This document shows positions 33,958-43,664 of a stretch of DNA of 64,000 nt, in pieces (within the stretch, counting starts at the first letter, position 1; every line of letters starts with the position of its first letter). The DNA comes from Gillisia sp. Hel1_33_143 (lineage in GTDB: Bacteria > Bacteroidota > Bacteroidia > Flavobacteriales > Flavobacteriaceae): positions 1,798,001 through 1,862,000 of the forward strand of contig NZ_LT629737.1 in the NCBI RefSeq assembly GCF_900104765.1. The letters run 5' to 3'. The notes under the pieces were generated by a model. That model did not search any database and was not told the DNA's origin. It worked only from the letters and a program-made list of their open reading frames with translations. Both the position numbers and the translations under genes were made by a program.

Positions 33958-35076
33958 ATGAAACAGGATTATTACGAAGTATTAGGAATAAGCAAAGGAG
34001 CAACTGCTGCCGAAATTAAAAAAGCATATCGTAAAAAGGCGATTGAATTTCACCCAGATAAGAATCCGGGAGATTCTTCTGCTGAAGAAATGTTTAAGAA
34101 GGCTGCAGAAGCATATGAGATATTAGGTAATGAAGATAAGAGAGCCAAATACGATCGTTTTGGACACCAAGCCTTTGATGGCGGTGGTGGCTTTGGCGGC
34201 GGTGGCGGCATGAACATGGATGACATCTTCAGTCAGTTTGGAGATATCTTTGGCGGTGGTTTTGGCGGCGGAGGATTCTCTGGTTTTGGCGGTGGTGGAG
34301 GCCAGAGGAGAGTTAAGGGTAGCAATTTAAGAATTAGAGTTAGCCTTACTCTTGAGGAAATAGCCAACGGTACCGAAAAGAAAATAAAAGTTAAGCGTAA
34401 AGTTCAGGCAGCTGGCACTACCTATAAAACCTGTACTACATGTAATGGTTCTGGACAGGTAACCAGAATCACTAATACTATTTTAGGAAGAATGCAGACA
34501 GCATCTCCATGTAATGTTTGTGGTGGTGCCGGGCAAATTATAGATCAAAAACCGGATGATGCAGATGCACAAGGCTTAAAAGTTCAAGAAGAAACTGTAT
34601 CTATAAAAATTCCGGCTGGAGTTGAAGATGGAATGCAGTTAAAAGTTACTAGTAAGGGTAATGATGCTCCTGGTAATGGAATTCCAGGAGATCTATTAGT
34701 AGCTATTGAAGAAAAGCCACATGCCTCTTTACAAAGAGAAGGTGATAATTTACATTACGATCTTTACATAAGTTATTCTGAAGCTGCTTTAGGTGCCTCT
34801 AGAGAAATTGATACCGTAACCGGTAAAGTAAGAATTAAGGTTGAGGAGGGAGTACAGTCTGGGAAGATCCTAAGATTAAGAGGTAAGGGTATCTCAAATC
34901 TTAATGGATATGGAAAAGGAGATTTGTTGGTTCATGTAAATGTTTGGACCCCAAAGACCTTAAATAAAGAACAGCGCGAATTTTTTGAGAAGATGGCAAA
35001 TGATGATAATTTTAAGCCAAATCCGGAAAAGAGCGATAAGTCATTTTTTGAAAAAGTAAAAGATATGTTTTCTTAA
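33958..35076 (+). CDS. dnaJ: Chaperone DnaJ with only two of four zinc-finger repeats
   Basis: This 372-residue co-chaperone has an intact J domain with HPDKNPGD, a Gly-rich region (about 75-115) and the two C-terminal substrate domains. The zinc region has only the two inner CxxCxGxG repeats (CTTCNGSG and CNVCGGAG); the outer two, which form zinc site 1, are absent. This reduced form seems usual for Flavobacteriia. It stimulates DnaK ATPase; dnaK itself is not in the window. Confidence 0.95.
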   Translation: MKQDYYEVLGISKGATAAEIKKAYRKKAIEFHPDKNPGDSSAEEMFKKAAEAYEILGNEDKRAKYDRFGHQAFDGGGGFGGGGGMNMDDIFSQFGDIFGGGFGGGGFSGFGGGGGQRRVKGSNLRIRVSLTLEEIANGTEKKIKVKRKVQAAGTTYKTCTTCNGSGQVTRITNTILGRMQTASPCNVCGGAGQIIDQKPDDADAQGLKVQEETVSIKIPAGVEDGMQLKVTSKGNDAPGNGIPGDLLVAIEEKPHASLQREGDNLHYDLYISYSEAALGASREIDTVTGKVRIKVEEGVQSGKILRLRGKGISNLNGYGKGDLLVHVNVWTPKTLNKEQREFFEKMANDDNFKPNPEKSDKSFFEKVKDMFS

Positions 35077-35111
35077 AAGAATGGTTTTAAGATAATTTTT
35101 ATATATTTGAC

Positions 35112-35145
35112 TATCACTAAAACCTTTAGTGATAATTTTTCTTTT
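35112..35145 (+). terminator. First of two terminators after dnaJ
   Basis: A perfect ten-base stem (35112-35121 with 35125-35134) and loop ACC, followed by AATTTTTCTTTTT. Confidence 0.85.
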
Positions 35146-35161
35146 TCATAGCAATTTTTTT

Positions 35162-35200
35162 CCCATCCTAGAATTTTTATTTTAGGATGGGTTTTTCTTT
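35162..35200 (+). terminator. Second of two terminators after dnaJ
   Basis: CCCATCCTA (35162-35170) pairs with TAGGATGGG (35183-35191), and TTTTTCTTTT follows. Two terminators in a row suggest a need to insulate the chaperone operon from the ABC genes. Confidence 0.85.
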
Positions 35201-35289
35201 TATATAGATCTAGGTTTATATTTAAAAAAATATTGAAAAGATCTAAGGTTTACCTGCATTTCAATATCTTTACCTTATAACTACTATTT

Positions 35290-36219
35290 ATGGATAATCT
35301 TCTGGTAGCAGAAAATGTTTCTAAACATTTTGGAGAATTTACTGCGCTAAATAATGTTTCTATTACCATTCCTACTAAAAGTATATTTGGATTACTAGGT
35401 CCTAATGGAGCCGGTAAAACAACACTCATTAGAATCATCAATCAGATAACCATGCCAGATAGTGGTAGGGTATTGCTTGATGGGAAACCTCTAAGCCCAT
35501 CAGACGTAAGTCTTATAGGCTATTTGCCGGAAGAGCGAGGCTTGTATAAATCTATGAAGGTGGGTGAACAGGCTTTATATTTAGCAAGGTTGAAAGGTCT
35601 TTCAAAAGCTCAAGCTAAAGAAAGGCTGGAGTATTGGTTTAAGAGACTAGATATAACACATTGGTGGGATAAAAAAATTCAGGAACTATCTAAGGGGATG
35701 GCTCAAAAAGTACAATTTGTAATTACAGTACTACATGAACCTAAATTATTGATATTTGATGAACCTTTTAGCGGTTTTGATCCTGTAAATGCAGATCTTA
35801 TTAAAAATGAGATCCTTAAGTTGAGAGAAGATGGAGCTACTATTCTATTTTCTACCCATAGAATGGAAAGCGTAGAAGAACTTTGTGATTATATGGCTTT
35901 AATTCACAAGTCTAATAAACTGCTGGATGGAAAAGTAAGTGATATTAAACGAGCTTATAAGTCTAATACCTTTGAAGTAGGAATTCATCCTAGAGACGAG
36001 GCTATATTGTTACAAGAACTAAATAGCAACTTCAAAGTTGGAAAAGCACATTTTAAGAGTATTACAGAAGACTTGAAATTGAGTATACAGCTAAAGCCCG
36101 AAGAATCTGCGAATGATCTTTTGCAATACTTGATCTCCAGAGGTACCGTAAATCATTTTGTGGAGGTAATTCCTTCTGTTAACGATATTTTCATTAAAAC
36201 CGTCACCACGAATGCATAA
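35290..36219 (+). CDS. ABC transporter ATP-binding protein (NatA-like)
   Basis: This 309-residue ATPase has Walker A GPNGAGKT, signature LSKGMAQKVQ, Walker B LLIFDEPFSGFDP and the switch His in FSTHRM. The degenerate signature and the C-terminal extra domain (about 225-305) are typical of the NatA class paired with ABC-2 permeases. It overlaps the permease gene by 8 bases. A variant -7 element TATCTTTA lies just upstream. The substrate is not known; sodium or drug export is possible. Confidence 0.93.
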   Translation: MDNLLVAENVSKHFGEFTALNNVSITIPTKSIFGLLGPNGAGKTTLIRIINQITMPDSGRVLLDGKPLSPSDVSLIGYLPEERGLYKSMKVGEQALYLARLKGLSKAQAKERLEYWFKRLDITHWWDKKIQELSKGMAQKVQFVITVLHEPKLLIFDEPFSGFDPVNADLIKNEILKLREDGATILFSTHRMESVEELCDYMALIHKSNKLLDGKVSDIKRAYKSNTFEVGIHPRDEAILLQELNSNFKVGKAHFKSITEDLKLSIQLKPEESANDLLQYLISRGTVNHFVEVIPSVNDIFIKTVTTNA

Positions 36220-37510
36220 TTTAAAGCTCATCCTTGAACGCGAATATCTAGCTAGAGTTAGAAACAAGACTTTCATTGTCATGACATTTCTAAGCCCATT
36301 AATACTAGTGGGTATGATCTGTTTAATTGCTTATTTAAGCATGCTCAATAATAATGAGGTTCATACCATGGCTATTAAAGATGATAGTGGGTTATTTGAA
36401 AATGATTTTAAAGACAGTGAAGATGTTAATTATGTAAACCTTTCAGATCTATCACTAGAAGAAGCTAAAGCGAGTGCTGCTAAGAACGAATACTATGGTC
36501 TCCTTTTTATTCCTGATGTTCAGGATAATCGCGAATTAGCAGGTTCTATTGAATTTTTCTCTAAAGAATCTCCCTCTTTAAGTAACCTTAGACATATAGA
36601 GCGCAACATAAAAGAAAAATTAACCAATAGAGAGCTTATTTCTAGAGGAGTAGATATTTCTGAAATTGAATCTGCAGAAACTGTAGTAGATATACAAGTT
36701 CAAAATTTTGAAGGAAGGAGAACTTCAAAGATGTCTAATTATATAAAGATGTTCTTTGGTGGCGCAGCAGGATATTTGTTAATGATGTTCATTATAATCT
36801 ACGGGAATATGGTGATGCGAAGCGTAATAGAAGAAAAGACCAATAGAATTATAGAGATTATTGTTTCTTCTGTAAAGCCAATTCAGCTAATGCTTGGAAA
36901 AATACTTGGAACTTCTTTAGCAGGGATTACCCAATTCGCAATTTGGGTAGTTTTAGGAGGAGTGCTGCTTGTTGCAGCTTCTTACTTTACCGGGATGGAT
37001 CTTGTTTCGGGACCATCTCAGGCGCAGGAAGGACTCGATAAGATGTCTGGTTCGGAAATGCAGCAATTATTATTAGATGTTAGTAATCTGCCAATTACTA
37101 GTCTATTAATTTTCTTCGTAATCTATTTCTTAGGAGGCTATTTTTTATATAGTGCTATTTATGCGGCTATTGGTGCTGCTGTAGATTCAGAAACAGATAC
37201 GCAACAATTTATGTTTCCAATAATATTACCACTTATGTTGGCCATCTACGTGGGTTTCTTCTCGGTTATAGAAAATCCTCATGGTACAGTTTCCACCATT
37301 TTTTCTATGATTCCGCTTACCTCTCCTATCGTAATGCTAATGAGAATTCCTTTTGGAGTACAGTGGTATGAGCTAGCAATATCTATAGCAATATTAATAA
37401 TTACCAATATTGGTGTCTTGTGGTTAGCAGCAAAGATCTATAGAGTAGGAATATTGATGTATGGTAAAAAGCCCACTTATAAAGAGCTTTATAAATGGCT
37501 TAAATATTAA
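36212..37510 (+). CDS. ABC-2 type permease (NatB-like)
   Basis: This 432-residue membrane protein has one segment near residues 20-42, a large outer domain (about 45-180), then five segments. VMRSVIEEKTNRIIEIIVSSVKPIQLMLGKILG is the usual ABC-2 coupling region. It pairs with the ATPase just before it to form an exporter. Confidence 0.92.
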   Translation: MHNLKLILEREYLARVRNKTFIVMTFLSPLILVGMICLIAYLSMLNNNEVHTMAIKDDSGLFENDFKDSEDVNYVNLSDLSLEEAKASAAKNEYYGLLFIPDVQDNRELAGSIEFFSKESPSLSNLRHIERNIKEKLTNRELISRGVDISEIESAETVVDIQVQNFEGRRTSKMSNYIKMFFGGAAGYLLMMFIIIYGNMVMRSVIEEKTNRIIEIIVSSVKPIQLMLGKILGTSLAGITQFAIWVVLGGVLLVAASYFTGMDLVSGPSQAQEGLDKMSGSEMQQLLLDVSNLPITSLLIFFVIYFLGGYFLYSAIYAAIGAAVDSETDTQQFMFPIILPLMLAIYVGFFSVIENPHGTVSTIFSMIPLTSPIVMLMRIPFGVQWYELAISIAILIITNIGVLWLAAKIYRVGILMYGKKPTYKELYKWLKY

Positions 37511-37623
37511 ATTCTCTATAAATTTAATAGGAAGTTCTTCTTTTCTGAAGAGAGTCAGTTAAATTTAAACTTTATAGAAAAAACTAAGATTCAGCTGTAA
37601 GGCTGTAATTACAAAAACATAAA

Positions 37624-38790
37624 ATGGCGAAAATATTAGTTATAGAAGATGAAGCTGCTATTCGCAGAGTTTTAATTAAAATTCTATCAGAAGAAAATAG
37701 TACTTACGAGGTAGATGAAGCTGAAGATGGTCTTATTGGAACAGAGAAAGTAAAAGATGAAGATTATGATCTGGTGCTATGCGATATCAAAATGCCAAAA
37801 ATGGATGGTATTGAAGTATTGGAAGCTATCAAAAAAATTAAACCTGAAGTTCCTGTGGTAATGATATCTGGCCATGGAGATCTAGATACAGCGGTAAATA
37901 CCATGAAATTAGGTGCTTTTGATTATATTTCTAAACCACCAGATCTAAATAGATTGCTTAATACTGTGAGAAATGCTTTAGATCGTAAAGAACTTGTGGT
38001 GGAGAATTCTAGACTTAAGAAAAAGGTAGGGAAGAACTATCAAATGATAGGGGAGTCTCCTTCAATTTCTAAGATTAAGGAGATTATAGAAAAGGTAGCA
38101 CCTACAGATGCCAGAGTCTTAATAACAGGTCCTAATGGTACTGGGAAAGAGCTTGTAGCTCATTGGTTACATCAAAAAAGTGACCGCTCTAATGGCCCTA
38201 TGGTAGAAGTTAATTGCGCTGCGATTCCTTCAGAATTGATAGAGAGCGAATTGTTTGGCCATGTTAAAGGAGCTTTTACTTCGGCAAATAAAGATCGCGC
38301 CGGTAAATTTGAAGCTGCAAATGGTGGAACAATATTTCTAGATGAAATTGGAGATATGAGTCTGTCTGCTCAGGCTAAAGTGTTGAGAGCACTTCAGGAA
38401 AATAAGATTTCCAGAGTGGGAAGTGATAAGGATATTAAGGTAAATGTAAGAGTTGTAGCAGCTACCAATAAAGATCTTAAAAAGGAGATAGAAGAGAATA
38501 GATTTAGGGAAGATCTTTATCATAGACTAGCAGTAATTCTAGTTAAGGTACCTGCTCTTAATGAGCGAAGAGATGATATTCCATTACTTGTAGATTTCTT
38601 CTCAGATAAAATAGCGGAAGAACATGGTAGCAATAAAAAAGATTTTACCAAGCCGGCTATAGATCTTCTTAAAGAATATGACTATACAGGGAATATACGA
38701 GAATTGAGAAATGTAGTAGAACGTTTAATTATTCTTGGTGGCAAAGAAGTAACAGAAGAAGATGTAAAACTTTTTGCAAGTAAATTGTAG
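37624..38790 (+). CDS. NtrC-type sigma-54 response regulator lacking its DNA-binding domain
   Basis: This 388-residue protein has a receiver domain (1-120, phospho-acceptor Asp54 in [12 protein letters not shown]) and an AAA+ sigma-54 activator domain (about 138-385, Walker A GPNGTGKE at 169-176, NCAAIP, LDEIGDM, RxDLYxRL). The loop that touches sigma-54 is GAFTSA at 216-221 instead of GAFTGA. The chain ends just after [17 protein letters not shown], so there is no Fis-type helix-turn-helix. It may act without DNA contact or through a partner. No sensor kinase lies beside it. Confidence 0.93.
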   Translation: MAKILVIEDEAAIRRVLIKILSEENSTYEVDEAEDGLIGTEKVKDEDYDLVLCDIKMPKMDGIEVLEAIKKIKPEVPVVMISGHGDLDTAVNTMKLGAFDYISKPPDLNRLLNTVRNALDRKELVVENSRLKKKVGKNYQMIGESPSISKIKEIIEKVAPTDARVLITGPNGTGKELVAHWLHQKSDRSNGPMVEVNCAAIPSELIESELFGHVKGAFTSANKDRAGKFEAANGGTIFLDEIGDMSLSAQAKVLRALQENKISRVGSDKDIKVNVRVVAATNKDLKKEIEENRFREDLYHRLAVILVKVPALNERRDDIPLLVDFFSDKIAEEHGSNKKDFTKPAIDLLKEYDYTGNIRELRNVVERLIILGGKEVTEEDVKLFASKL

Positions 38791-38841
38791 GGTTAAAGGG
38801 ACTTAATGAGTTCCTAGAAAAAAACTCATTAAAAAGAAAAA

Positions 38842-38866
38842 AGCCTGCTGATTAAAGCAGGCTTTT
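38842..38866. terminator. Bidirectional terminator after the response regulator
   Basis: AGCCTGCT (38842-38849) pairs with AGCAGGCT (38856-38863), flanked by A and T. A second inverted repeat, TTAATGAGTT (38803-38812) with AACTCATTAA (38823-38832), lies just before it. Confidence 0.85.
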
Positions 38867-38874
38867 CTAATTTA

Positions 38875-39468
38875 TTATTTTCCTTCTTTTAGAGATTTAG
38901 GAATGTATCTTAAAAAATACATAGTGTCTCCACTAGGGTGTTGCCATTCATGAAACAGTTCAAATCCAAAACGTTGATACACCAAAGCATTCTGTCTCAT
39001 TCTGGTTTCAGCATAAAGTGGGATTTTATATTCCTCTGCCTGACGATAGAATTCATCTTTCATCTCTTTTCCGGTTTGAGTATCTGCACCTCGTGCATCA
39101 GATAGAATTCCCCAGAACCAACAATAGAGATATTCACCTTCTTGAGGTCTTTGTGCTTTAATATAGCTTTGAGTCTTCAAGATCTTCAAGGCATTTTTAA
39201 AGCCTGTAACATTTCTTAGCAAACCAAGCTGAGTAGGTAATTCTTTCCAAAAGTTTTCATCGTCTTTGCTAGTCTTAAATAATATAGCAATACCCTTTTC
39301 ATTTTTAGAAATAATTAATGCATCTTTTTTTATGGCTTTCTCAACCATATGAGCAGCTAGATATTGAAAACGCGCATCTCTTTTAGAATCGTCTTTAACG
39401 ATATCCATAGATGTTGGGATCTCTTTAAGTAAAAGAGCTACTTTATTTATAATTTCTTCCTTCTCCAA
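38875..39468 (-). CDS. GNAT-like acetyltransferase
   Basis: This 197-residue protein has the layout of a GNAT acyltransferase. The middle part carries a YCWFWGILSDARGADTQTGKEMKDE segment in place of the acetyl-CoA loop (normally Q/RxxGxG/A), and the end RMRQNALVYQRFGFELFHEW is the common closing motif of the fold. The substrate is unknown. Confidence 0.75.
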   Translation of the reverse strand: MEKEEIINKVALLLKEIPTSMDIVKDDSKRDARFQYLAAHMVEKAIKKDALIISKNEKGIAILFKTSKDDENFWKELPTQLGLLRNVTGFKNALKILKTQSYIKAQRPQEGEYLYCWFWGILSDARGADTQTGKEMKDEFYRQAEEYKIPLYAETRMRQNALVYQRFGFELFHEWQHPSGDTMYFLRYIPKSLKEGK

Positions 39469-39539
39469 ATCACTTTGTTTAGGTTGCGAAGATAAAAAAA
39501 AATCATCTTTTAAAGATTTGTATCTTTCGCTATCAACAC

Positions 39540-40430
39540 ATGTTTATGAAAGATATCAATATAGAGCAATTTATAGCTACATCAGATTTTAAATTAAAGA
39601 ATGTTTCTACAAAAATAGCTTTAGAGGCAGATGAAGATAAATTAGAAGATGAACTTAAGAAATTAAGTAAAAAGCTTGGGGAGTGGCAGGATGTACTGTA
39701 TGCACATAGCAAATATGCAGTGTTAATATGTTTACAGGGAATGGATACTGCAGGTAAGGATAGTTTAATACGTGAAGTTTTTAATCAATTTAATACTAGA
39801 GGCGTAGTAGTACATAGTTTTAAAGTGCCTACAAATCTTGAATTAAGGCATGATTTTTTATGGAGACACTATATAGCGCTGCCTGCGCGTGGAAAATTTG
39901 GAATTTTTAATAGAACGCATTATGAAAATGTTTTAGTAACCCGCGTACATCCGGAATATGTATTGGGTGAAAATCTACCAAATGTAAATAGTTTGGAAGA
40001 TATTGATGAGAATTTCTGGGACTCTCGATTTGAACAAATAAGAAATTTTGAAGATCACTTATCTAAGAATGGGACTATTATATTTAAATTTTTCTTGAAT
40101 ATATCTAAAGAGGAGCAAAGACAACGTTTGCTTAGAAGATTAAATCGTAGCGATAAAAATTGGAAGTTCTCTCCGGGAGATCTAAAAGAGAGACAGTTAT
40201 GGGATGATTATATGGATTGTTACGAAGAAGCTATTCAAAGAACATCTACTCCAAATGCTCCGTGGTATGTTATTCCTTCAGATAATAAAGATGCTGCCAG
40301 GTATATAGTTGCTAAAGTTCTATGGGAGGAGCTTTCTAAATATACAGATGTTCAAGAGCCAGAATTAGAAGCTAAGATCTTAGAGAATCTGGAAGATTAT
40401 AAAAAGCAGCTTCAACATCCAGACGCTTAG
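39540..40430 (+). CDS. Polyphosphate kinase 2 family protein
   Basis: This 296-residue PPK2 transfers phosphate between polyphosphate and nucleotides. The P-loop is GMDTAGKDS in LICLQGMDTAGKDSLIREVF, the lid region has FLWRHYIALPARGKFGIFNRTHYENVLV, and WKFSPGDLKERQLWDDYMDCYEEA is typical of single-domain class members. A second ATG two codons later is also possible. TATCTTTC just before the start resembles a -7 element. Confidence 0.92.
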   Translation: MFMKDINIEQFIATSDFKLKNVSTKIALEADEDKLEDELKKLSKKLGEWQDVLYAHSKYAVLICLQGMDTAGKDSLIREVFNQFNTRGVVVHSFKVPTNLELRHDFLWRHYIALPARGKFGIFNRTHYENVLVTRVHPEYVLGENLPNVNSLEDIDENFWDSRFEQIRNFEDHLSKNGTIIFKFFLNISKEEQRQRLLRRLNRSDKNWKFSPGDLKERQLWDDYMDCYEEAIQRTSTPNAPWYVIPSDNKDAARYIVAKVLWEELSKYTDVQEPELEAKILENLEDYKKQLQHPDA

Positions 40431-40497
40431 GCCTCATTATTGATTGTCTGCATTAGATTTTGTTAATTAGCAATCTGCAAAAAAAAAATCCGCATTT

Positions 40498-41904
40498 ATG
40501 AAAAGATCATTAGTAGCACTCGCATTGATTATTAGTTTCTTTAATCTTCAAGCACAAGAAAATAAACAGAGTGAAGATTCTTTAACCATAAGAAAAATAT
40601 ATGATTACAATTTGCTGCAAGGTCATTCTTATAAGTGGTTAGATCATTTATCTAACGATATTGGAAGTAGGCTATCTGGTTCTTTAAATGCTCAGAAGGC
40701 TGTAGAATACACCAAAAAGCAATTAGATTCTTTAGGTCTGGATAAAGTTTGGCTTCAGCCGGTGATGGTTCCAAAATGGGTGCGTGGAGGAAAGGAATAT
40801 TCTTATGCTCAAACTGCGCCGGGAGTAACTAGAGATCTTAATATCACAGCGTTGGGAGGTTCTGTAGCAACTCCAGAAGGAGGAACTAAAGCTAAGGTTA
40901 TAGAAGTACAAGGTCTGGAGGACCTTGAGAGATATGGTGAAGCAGGAATCAAGGGTAAAATAGTGTTCTTCAACAGACCTATGCGTGCAGATAATATGAA
41001 TACTTTTGATGCTTATAGCGGGGCTGTAGATCAACGTTATGCAGGAGCTATGGAAGCTGCTAAATATGGAGCGGTTGGTGTTGTTATTAGATCGTTAAAT
41101 CTAAGATTAGATGATTATCCACATACTGGTTCTATGACTTATGGAGATCTGCCAGCGGCCCAGAGAATTCCTGCTGCAGCGCTGAGCACTAATGATTCTG
41201 AATACTTAAGCAGCTTACTAAAAGTTGATGAAAATGCTGAGGTTTATTTTAAATTGAATAGCTCTTCGTTGGCAGATGTGCAGTCTTACAATGTAATTGG
41301 CGAAATTACTGGCACAGAATTTCCCAAGGAATATATAGTGGTTGGTGGTCATTTAGATTCTTGGGATCTAGGAGATGGCTCTCATGATGATGGTGCAGGA
41401 GTAGTACAGTCTATGGATGTTCTAAGAACTTTTAAAGAATTAAAGATTAAACCAAAAAGAACTATTAGAGTAGTGCTGTTTATGAATGAAGAAAACGGAC
41501 TTCGTGGCGGTACCAAATATGCAGAAATTGCTAAACAGAAAAATGAAGATCATATTTTTGCCCTAGAGAGTGATGAAGGTGGCTTCACCCCAAGAGGTTT
41601 TTCTATTGAGGCGAATAAAGCTCAGTTCGAAAAAATTAAAAGCTGGTCTAATTTATTTGAACCTTATCTAATTCAGCATTTTATTATGGGCGGCAGCGGA
41701 GCAGATATTGGACCACTTAAAAATGATAAGATCGTTCTTGCAGGCTTAAGTCCAGATTCTCAACGTTATTTTGATCACCACCACTCTGCTAACAATACTT
41801 TTGATCAGGTTAATAAACGTGAACTAGAGATGGGTGCTGCAACGATGGCTTCTATGATTTACCTCGTTGATAAATATGGATTTAATTCTTCTAACTCTAA
41901 GTAG
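40498..41904 (+). CDS. M28 family zinc aminopeptidase-like exported peptidase
   Basis: This 468-residue protein has a signal peptide ending LQAQ. A PA-type insert precedes the catalytic part. The two-zinc site can be read: GGHLDSWDLGDGSHDDGAG (His and Asp ligands), MNEENGLRGG (catalytic Glu), ESDEGGF and DHHHSANNTFDQV. It should cut free amino acids from peptide N-termini in the periplasm. Confidence 0.93.
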   Translation: MKRSLVALALIISFFNLQAQENKQSEDSLTIRKIYDYNLLQGHSYKWLDHLSNDIGSRLSGSLNAQKAVEYTKKQLDSLGLDKVWLQPVMVPKWVRGGKEYSYAQTAPGVTRDLNITALGGSVATPEGGTKAKVIEVQGLEDLERYGEAGIKGKIVFFNRPMRADNMNTFDAYSGAVDQRYAGAMEAAKYGAVGVVIRSLNLRLDDYPHTGSMTYGDLPAAQRIPAAALSTNDSEYLSSLLKVDENAEVYFKLNSSSLADVQSYNVIGEITGTEFPKEYIVVGGHLDSWDLGDGSHDDGAGVVQSMDVLRTFKELKIKPKRTIRVVLFMNEENGLRGGTKYAEIAKQKNEDHIFALESDEGGFTPRGFSIEANKAQFEKIKSWSNLFEPYLIQHFIMGGSGADIGPLKNDKIVLAGLSPDSQRYFDHHHSANNTFDQVNKRELEMGAATMASMIYLVDKYGFNSSNSK

Positions 41905-41980
41905 TTTTAATTAGTGTAACTAGTGAGAATGCGTGTCTAGAAAATGTTAGTTTAATTAAAGCTTCTAGATTAAAACAAGT

Positions 41981-41988
41981 TATCTTTG
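41981..41988 (+). promoter_or_regulatory. -7 promoter element for the MATE gene
   Basis: TATCTTTG is 18 bases before the TTG at 42007. The distance supports the TTG as the start. Confidence 0.6.
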
Positions 41989-42006
41989 CGCCTTAAAAAT
42001 TAAGAT

Positions 42007-43398
42007 TTGCAATTAACCGCCTACACCAAAGAATTTAGAACCAGTTTGAATATTGCCTTTCCTGTTATGATGGGGCAATTGGGACATGTGTTGGTTGGGT
42101 TGGTAGACAATTTAATGATTGGGCGATTGGGTGCAGCTCCTTTGGCAGCTGTTTCTTTGGGGAATAGTCTTGTATTTATTGCCCTCTCTCTAGGTATTGG
42201 GTTTTCTTTCGCTATAACTCCATTAATTGCAGAGGCAGATGGAGCATCAGATATAGAGCTTGGTAAGCGCTATTTTCATCATGGTATTATTTTGTGTACT
42301 GTTAATGGTGTTTTATTATTCTTACTTCTTTTATTAGCAAAACCTATACTTTATTATTTAAATCAACCACAGGAAGTTGTAGAACTAGCAATACCATATT
42401 TAAATATCGTTGCATTTTCTATGATTCCGTTAATGATCTTTCAGGCTTTTAAACAGTTTGCAGACGGATTATCACAAACTAAATACAGTATGTACGCTAC
42501 CATTCTTGCGAATGTAGTGAACGTAATATTTAATTTCTTATTGATCTACGGTATTTGGATATTTCCAAAATTGGGTCTTGAGGGTGCCGCTATTGGTACC
42601 TTGATCTCTAGATTCTTTATGCTTTGGTTTATCTGGGAAATATTGAGAAGGAAGAAGAAATTTAAAGAATATTTTATTTGGAGTAAAAAGGAATTAATTA
42701 AAACGAGCATCTTTAAGAGAATGATTGCTCTTGGATTTCCATCTGCTTTACAGATGTTTTTTGAAGTAGCTATTTTTGCAGGCACTATTTTTCTTGCTGG
42801 TACACTTGGAACCAATCCGCAGGCGGCGAATCAAATTGCACTTAATTTAGCCTCTATGACTTATATGATTGCTGTAGGCTTAGGAGTAACTGCCACTATT
42901 AGAGTTGGGAATCAAAAAGGTTTAAAGAGGTATAAAGATCTTCGTAGAATTGCATTCTCCACTTTCTTGTTGGTTTTTTTAATTGAAGCTGTTTTTGCTC
43001 TAGGATTTATACTATTAAAAGATTGGTTACCAACTTTGTATATTAGCAATGTGGAGGTTATTATTCTTGCATCTCAATTATTAATAATAGCTGCATTATT
43101 TCAGTTAAGTGATGGTTTACAAGTGGTGATCTTAGGAGCACTTAGAGGACTTCAAGATGTAAAGATCCCTACTTTAATTTGCTTTATAGCTTATTGGGTA
43201 ATTGGCTTTCCAGTGTCATTTTATTTCGGTCAAAAGGAGATTATGGGAAGTATGGGTATATGGATGGGTCTATTTGTAGGTCTCACCGCATCTGCCTTAA
43301 TGTTATATTTAAGATTTAATTACCTAAGTAAGCAAGAAGTTTTAAAAGAAAATGAAAGTGAAGCTCTTGAGGCAGCAAAAACAACAACACTTTCTTAA
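42007..43398 (+). CDS. MATE family efflux transporter
   Basis: This 463-residue protein has twelve membrane segments in two repeats, beginning NIAFPVMMGQLGHVLVGLVDNLMIGRLGAAPLAAVSLGNSLV, the typical NorM-like opening. It exports cationic compounds with Na+ or H+. The start is TTG at 42007. A small acidic-protein gene follows after 33 bases. Confidence 0.93.
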   Translation: MQLTAYTKEFRTSLNIAFPVMMGQLGHVLVGLVDNLMIGRLGAAPLAAVSLGNSLVFIALSLGIGFSFAITPLIAEADGASDIELGKRYFHHGIILCTVNGVLLFLLLLLAKPILYYLNQPQEVVELAIPYLNIVAFSMIPLMIFQAFKQFADGLSQTKYSMYATILANVVNVIFNFLLIYGIWIFPKLGLEGAAIGTLISRFFMLWFIWEILRRKKKFKEYFIWSKKELIKTSIFKRMIALGFPSALQMFFEVAIFAGTIFLAGTLGTNPQAANQIALNLASMTYMIAVGLGVTATIRVGNQKGLKRYKDLRRIAFSTFLLVFLIEAVFALGFILLKDWLPTLYISNVEVIILASQLLIIAALFQLSDGLQVVILGALRGLQDVKIPTLICFIAYWVIGFPVSFYFGQKEIMGSMGIWMGLFVGLTASALMLYLRFNYLSKQEVLKENESEALEAAKTTTLS

Positions 43399-43431
43399 AT
43401 ATTATAAGAACACAAAATTAAAATTAATACT

Positions 43432-43659
43432 ATGGACTTTCCAAAATTCTTATTAGGAGACAATACAGATTTTCCCGACGCTATATTTGTTGTACACACA
43501 GAGTATCCAAGATTTATAATTAATCTTCAGGATGATGAAGTAGAATGGTTAGAAGATTTCGATCAAAGCGATGAAAAAGAATTAGCTACAGAGGCAGAAG
43601 ATCTTATCACTCAGGCTAATGAATTCTATGATAGAGAGGTGTCTAGATACGACGATTAA
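43432..43659 (+). CDS. Small acidic protein of unknown function
   Basis: This 75-residue protein is very acidic. It reads MDFPKFLLGDNTDFPDAIFVV, then LQDDEVEWLEDF and a helical acidic end. I do not recognise a named family, though such small proteins recur in Flavobacteriia. It lies between the MATE and PAP2 genes with gaps of 33 and 5 bases, so it is likely co-transcribed. Confidence 0.75.
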   Translation: MDFPKFLLGDNTDFPDAIFVVHTEYPRFIINLQDDEVEWLEDFDQSDEKELATEAEDLITQANEFYDREVSRYDD

Positions 43660-43664
43660 GCTCC

